A stretch of 64,000 bases of DNA from contig JAJHQZ010000003.1 in assembly GCA_020833055.1 (NCBI GenBank), positions 83,714 to 147,713 on the forward strand, written 5' to 3'. This DNA comes from Candidatus Korarchaeum sp. (lineage in GTDB: Archaea > Korarchaeota > Korarchaeia > Korarchaeales > Korarchaeaceae). Position 1 is the first letter of the stretch, and every line of letters starts with the position of its first letter. Shown here piece after piece: positions 60,931 to 64,000 of the stretch. The notes below the pieces were generated by a model. It was given only the letters and a program-made list of their open reading frames with translations, made no database searches and had not been told where the DNA came from. The position numbers and the translations under genes are program-made.

Positions 60931-61353
60931 GTGGCCGTGAGAGTGAGGCTGAGGATAGAGAGAGGGGATGTAGTTAGGGAAGTCGTAGCTCTCGTCAATA
61001 GCGGGTACGAAGCCGATACACCGCAACTGATGTTACCAGCAGTATTAGCTAAGGAAATGGGCCTCTGGCCTCCCCCTCCTGATGCGAGAGAGGAGCTCTT
61101 CGATACTGCAGGAGGTCCTGTCAGGGTGTGGATCTTGAGATCGGCTGCTAAGATCAAGGCGGTAGCTGAGGACGCTGAATCAGGGCCAGTTGAGGCCGAT
61201 ATAGTGATATCACAACTCATAGATGAGCCCCTGATCAGCGATGTCCTAGCTGGTAAGCTCAGCATAGCTGTCGAGGATTTCCTAGAGGGACTCTGGAGGT
61301 TCAGGTGGGAGCCCACTGAGAGAGTGAGGAGGAGTGAGAGGGCTAGGAGTTGA
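60931..61353 (+). CDS. retropepsin-like archaeal protein, catalytic Asp replaced
   Basis: 140 residues from a GTG start. The pattern VALVNSGYEADTPQLMLPAVLAKE, then LFDTAGGPVRVWIL and LISDVLAGKLSIAVEDF, resembles the clan AA aspartic protease fold, but the catalytic DTG/DSG reads NSG. Similar proteins occur in several Thermoproteota. It is probably not a protease; a binding or antitoxin-like role is possible. The stop codon runs into a 9-base-pair inverted repeat. No partner is evident next to it. Confidence 0.65.
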   Translation: MAVRVRLRIERGDVVREVVALVNSGYEADTPQLMLPAVLAKEMGLWPPPPDAREELFDTAGGPVRVWILRSAAKIKAVAEDAESGPVEADIVISQLIDEPLISDVLAGKLSIAVEDFLEGLWRFRWEPTERVRRSERARS

Positions 61354-61381
61354 AGGGATTTCTCCCAGCGATAAATCCCTT
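61353..61381 (+). repeat. perfect inverted repeat after the retropepsin-like gene
   Basis: AAGGGATTT (61353-61361) and AAATCCCTT (61373-61381) are perfect complements with an 11-base loop, starting on the last base of the stop codon. It is not followed by a long T-run. It could stabilise the transcript end or aid termination. Confidence 0.5.
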
Positions 61382-61531
61382 AGCTCTATCCCATCGAATC
61401 TAATCAGTAGAACTCTTTATCATCTCTCGAGATCTCTTCAATGGGGAGAGGTCATCTCTTACTGATACCTCAGAGAGCCCAGTCGAGCTCCCGATGGAAA
61501 CTCTATTAAGGCCGTGATTATCGTAAAAAGT

Positions 61532-62737
61532 ATGCCCAGCCTCTCCGAAGACGAGGGTATGCTGCTCTTCCTGATGGATCTCGTCAGGATAGATACTAAT
61601 GCATCGGAAAGAAGGAATTATTGGGAGATAGTTAACTTAATAAGGGATAAGGCTGAATCAATAGGGATGAGGACTCATATTCAGGTTTTTAAAGATGAAA
61701 GGGGAGATTTACCTAATTTAATAGCTTGGAAAGACCTAGGGGCTGAGAGGAATTTGCTCCTGCTCTCCCATTATGATGTAGTCCCGGCTAAGGGGCCTTG
61801 GAGGATCGATTGTATGGAATTCGATCCCTTCGACCCCAAGAGGATCGATGGTAGGATCTACGGTAGGGGAGCTGCTGATGATAAGTCAGCGATAGCTCTC
61901 AGCCTCTCAGCTTGCCAGATCGTAATGGAGAGAGGGGAGGCTGAATACAACCCGATAGTAGCCGTAGTCGGTGATGAGGAAGTCGGAGGGACTGGTGTCG
62001 TAGCTTTGGCTGATAGAGGGTTTGATGAAGCCGGGATACATCCGGATGCTGTCGTAGTCATAGATGCCGCCCCCGATTTCATCGGGATAGGGGCTAGCGG
62101 TGTCATACATGGAGATATAATAGTCAGGGGAAGGAGCGGACATGCTGGGAGGCCTTTCTCAGCACTGAACCCTATTAACGTAGCTATAAAGCTAGCGGAT
62201 GAACTCCTGACTGGGTTCTCCCAGGTACATGCGATGAAGTTATCTAAGGTACCCTCTCCCCCAGGCTCCCCCGTCCCGAAGCTATGGGGTAGGTTCAGTA
62301 TAACTAAGATAGAAGCGGGGACTCAGCACAACGTCATCCCGAGCGAAGCTACAATAGGCTTCGATATAAGGTTCGTACCCGATGAGGACAAGGAGGAAGT
62401 TATAGAGAGGTTCAGAGCAGCATTGAGCGCTGCTTCATGTAAGGTAGGGGCTGATGTAGAGTTGAGGATAAAGGATACAGCTAATCCCGGTTGGATGGTC
62501 GATCCTGATGGAGATTTCGTTAAGGACGTCCTGAAGAGTTATGAGAAGCACTTCGGATCTAGTATTATAGCTGGATCCTTAGGGGGGAATGATGGTTTCG
62601 TTTTCGCGAGGAGGGGGATTCCTACTGTCTCCTTGGGGACTATAGAGATCGAGAGTAATGCCCATGGGGAGCTAGAGAACGTCAGAGAGGATATAATGTT
62701 GAGAGTGAGGGACACTATAGTGGATCTTCTCACTTGA
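61532..62737 (+). CDS. M20-family metallopeptidase (ArgE/DapE/carboxypeptidase G2 type)
   Basis: About 401 residues. Metal ligands are in LLSHYDVVPA, GRGAADDKSA and VVGDEEVGGTG, with the dimerisation domain around residues 190-300 (GHAGRPFSALNP) and a late histidine in NAHGELENV. The substrate class (acyl-amino acid, dipeptide or diaminopimelate) cannot be told apart by eye. The ATG at 61532 is taken; a GTG at 61514 extends the frame. It converges on the HTH/Zn-ribbon gene, overlapping by 8 bases. Confidence 0.9.
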   Translation: MPSLSEDEGMLLFLMDLVRIDTNASERRNYWEIVNLIRDKAESIGMRTHIQVFKDERGDLPNLIAWKDLGAERNLLLLSHYDVVPAKGPWRIDCMEFDPFDPKRIDGRIYGRGAADDKSAIALSLSACQIVMERGEAEYNPIVAVVGDEEVGGTGVVALADRGFDEAGIHPDAVVVIDAAPDFIGIGASGVIHGDIIVRGRSGHAGRPFSALNPINVAIKLADELLTGFSQVHAMKLSKVPSPPGSPVPKLWGRFSITKIEAGTQHNVIPSEATIGFDIRFVPDEDKEEVIERFRAALSAASCKVGADVELRIKDTANPGWMVDPDGDFVKDVLKSYEKHFGSSIIAGSLGGNDGFVFARRGIPTVSLGTIEIESNAHGELENVREDIMLRVRDTIVDLLT

Positions 62738-63026
62738 TTATGAACCTAGGGGGGTCTATCCACTCGCTCCCGCACTTCGGACATCTGCTAGGTTTCCTAG
62801 GTTTCTTGAGGTCTTTGAAAGTGTAACCGCACTTCCTACAGTACGGCGGATCCATCAAGAGAGCCTTACCGTACTTAGCCCTAACGGTCCTAGCTATATG
62901 CTCTAGATGATCGTATATCTCCCATGATTGACTAGGATCTATCTCCAAGCTCCTAGCTATCTCATTGACGGAGAGGGGCTCGGATGATGTCATGAGGAGC
63001 TCTATTATCCTCTCCCTGAAGCTCAA
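62730..63026 (-). CDS. HTH plus zinc-ribbon transcriptional regulator (COG3357-like)
   Basis: About 98 residues: an N-terminal winged helix (RERIIELLMTSSEPLSVNEIA) and a C-terminal zinc ribbon (CRKCGYTF, CPKCGSEW). Archaeal proteins of this build are predicted regulators. The TTG at 63026, after AGGTGT, is favoured because the ATG at 63056 lies within the TATA-like CTTTTAATC shared with the divergent gene. Target genes unknown. Confidence 0.85.
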   Translation of the reverse strand: MSFRERIIELLMTSSEPLSVNEIARSLEIDPSQSWEIYDHLEHIARTVRAKYGKALLMDPPYCRKCGYTFKDLKKPRKPSRCPKCGSEWIDPPRFIIK

Positions 63027-63087
63027 CTTAAAACACCTGGGAGTCTGCCATATCACTCTTTTAATCTTAGCTGAGGATTACAGAGGG

Positions 63088-63372
63088 ATGAAGGAGGAGA
63101 AGGAGAGGATAAGGACATACATCTGGAAGCTATTGGAGGATAGGGGTGTCTCGAGGTTCCCGAAGCCCATATTCGGAAGGATACCTAACTTCGTGGGGGC
63201 TGAGGAAGCAGCTGAGAAGTTGAGTGAGCAGGAGGAGTGGAAGGAAGCTAGCGTTATCTTCGTGAGCCCTGATTCCCCTCAGAGGCATGTGAGGTATTTA
63301 GGCTTAGTTCAGGGTAAGCTAGTGATAATGGCCACCCCAAGGCTGAGGGAGGGGTTTGTCGGCATTTTCTGA
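63088..63372 (+). pseudogene. 5-formyltetrahydrofolate cyclo-ligase-like protein, 3' end missing
   Basis: From the ATG at 63088 (after GAGGG) the 94 residues match the N-terminal half of the COG0212 family: IRTYIWKLLEDRGVSRFPKP, GRIPNFVGAEEAAEKL, FVSPDSPQRHVRYLGLVQGK and MATPRLREGF. Family members are around 190-240 residues. The match ends at PRLREGF and four unrelated residues (VGIF) precede a TGA, right where an IS607-type element begins. The gene appears cut by that insertion, with its 3' half probably beyond the window. Confidence 0.75.
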
Positions 63373-64000
63373 ATAGTTAACTTTATATAACTCCTCTTAA
63401 CAATTATTTACATGATGCCTGAAAAGCTACTGACGCTTCAAGAAGCTTGTAGAAGGTTGGGAATACATCCCAATACGCTCAGGAAGTGGGATAAACAGGG
63501 GAAGATAAGGGTCGTCAGGACTGTCGGTGGTAGAAGAAGGATACCTGAAAGCGAGCTTGAGCGTCTAATGGGATTTGTAAAGCCTGATGTATCAAAGAAA
63601 GCGGCAATTTATGTGAGGGTCTCTTCGCATGACCAAAAGCAGAAAGGTGATTTGGAAAGGCAGAAGCAAAGCCTGCTGGATTACGCAAAATCAAAGGGAT
63701 ACGAGGTTGTTGCAGTTTTAGAAGATGTAGCAAGCGGGCTTAAAGAGGAGAGGGAATCGTTGAGCAAGCTCTTCAATCTTGTTGAGAGGCGGGAGATAGG
63801 AGTTACAATAGTGGCTTTTAAGGACAGGCTAACTAGGTTTGGCTTCAGCTATTTGGAGAGGTACTTTTCATCGCATGGTGTTAGGATTGAGGTTGTTAAT
63901 GGGGAGGAGCCTGAGGACGCTTACCAAGAGCTTGTAGAGGACTTGATAGCCACAGTTACGAGCTTCGCTGGGAAGCTCTACGGCTTGAGGAGCCACAAGT
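63350..64000 (+). mobile_element. IS607-family insertion sequence, left part (continues past window)
   Basis: The element holds a serine recombinase gene from 63412 and truncates the cyclo-ligase-like gene. Its left end is estimated near 63350-63360, where homology of the disrupted gene stops; the sequence turns AT-rich there (ATAGTTAACTTTATATAACTCC). IS607 elements normally carry tnpB after tnpA, which would lie beyond position 64000. The exact end is not determinable here. Confidence 0.75.
63412..64000 (+). CDS. tnpA: IS607-type serine recombinase TnpA, partial at window edge
   Basis: The frame is open from the ATG at 63412 (or 63415) to the window end. A MerR-like helix-turn-helix (LLTLQEACRRLGIHPNTLRKW) precedes the resolvase-like domain, whose AAIYVRVSSHDQKQKGDL contains the nucleophilic serine. 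VASGLKEERESLSKL and the VAFKDRLTRFGFSYLERYF segment match the family. About 196 codons are visible. Codon choice (for example AAA and GAA rich) differs slightly from the neighbours, as expected for a mobile gene. Confidence 0.93.
   Translation, partial: MMPEKLLTLQEACRRLGIHPNTLRKWDKQGKIRVVRTVGGRRRIPESELERLMGFVKPDVSKKAAIYVRVSSHDQKQKGDLERQKQSLLDYAKSKGYEVVAVLEDVASGLKEERESLSKLFNLVERREIGVTIVAFKDRLTRFGFSYLERYFSSHGVRIEVVNGEEPEDAYQELVEDLIATVTSFAGKLYGLRSHK

Noticed and set aside
60864..60977. Small frame starting with ATGATG after AAGGAGGG, 37 codons; the ATGATGA also looks like a C box
   Set aside because: It overlaps the retropepsin-like gene in another frame, has no recognisable features, and no D box lies at a suitable distance. 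The good ribosome site keeps a small peptide possible, but I cannot support it.
1..64000. CRISPR arrays, prophage or defence islands
   Set aside because: No spaced direct repeats, cas genes, restriction or abortive infection genes were seen. The only mobile DNA is the IS607-type element and the tnpB remnant.

Overview
The window is dense, mostly intron-free archaeal chromosome. Ribosomal proteins of archaeal/eukaryotic type (S4e, L14e, L18e, L19e, L21e, L32e, L34e), RNA polymerase subunits D and F, TFE, an MBF1 homologue, aIF5A, Cbf5, Pus10, the archaeal class I CCA-adding enzyme, a 7S SRP RNA gene and TATA-like promoters leave no doubt about the domain. The gene mix suggests a thermophilic member of the Korarchaeota, close to Candidatus Korarchaeum: a salvage-type pantothenate kinase, an aldehyde:ferredoxin oxidoreductase, a Pyrococcus-like ferredoxin and a bacterial-type adenylate kinase beside archaeal informational genes. 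That placement is inference; no 16S gene is present.

Layout. 1-5.8 kb: two adjacent radical SAM proteins resembling archaeal lipoyl synthase LipS1/LipS2, a tungsten aldehyde:ferredoxin oxidoreductase with a MoaD-like partner, a SecB-like protein, a lone ATP-cone and an IMPase-family phosphatase. 5.8-12.6 kb: tRNA-Thr, aspartokinase and homoserine dehydrogenase, then MoeA, MoeA fused to a binding-protein domain, MoaB and a DtxR-type regulator. 12.7-18.6 kb: ferredoxin, SRP RNA, ribose-5-phosphate isomerase, an OBG-type GTPase, MBF1, NAC, a HIT protein, four tRNAs, TFE and a DUF2110 protein. 18.6-29.4 kb: a radical SAM protein, TruA, a VIT1-like membrane protein, hexuloisomerase, CCA enzyme, enolase, an M42 peptidase and both PheRS subunits. 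29.4-36.8 kb: radical SAM-TRAM protein, phosphoesterase, a putative vitamin transporter S component translationally coupled to a type II pantothenate kinase, a degenerate Nudix protein, a candidate C/D box sRNA, NadM, a PIN-ATPase and isopentenyl phosphate kinase.

36.2-41.7 kb is a leftward information-processing cluster (L18e-L13-S9-aIF5A-SRP54-Pus10-L21e-RpoF-DUF655). 41.8-46.1 kb is an accessory respiratory island: an MFS transporter divergent from a cytochrome bd-like oxidase with a CydA and a second CydA-like subunit but no CydB. The first CydA is cut by an in-frame TGA where a conserved tryptophan is expected. 46.1-60.7 kb is again ribosomal: S13-S4-S11-unknown-RpoD, then L14-L24-S4e-L5-S14-S8-L6-L32e-L19e-L18-S5-L30-L15-SecY-DUF106, plus L34e, L14e, Cbf5 and Adk. 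A decayed tnpB 3' end lies between S13 and tRNA-Ser.

60.9-64.0 kb carries a retropepsin-like protein, an M20 peptidase, an HTH/Zn-ribbon regulator and a 5-formyltetrahydrofolate cyclo-ligase-like gene that is cut short by an IS607-type element running off the right edge.

The clearest observations for follow-up are the TGA inside cydA, the gene truncated by IS607, the degenerate tnpB end, the MoaD-like protein with residues after its Gly-Gly, and the coupled transporter/pantothenate kinase pair.
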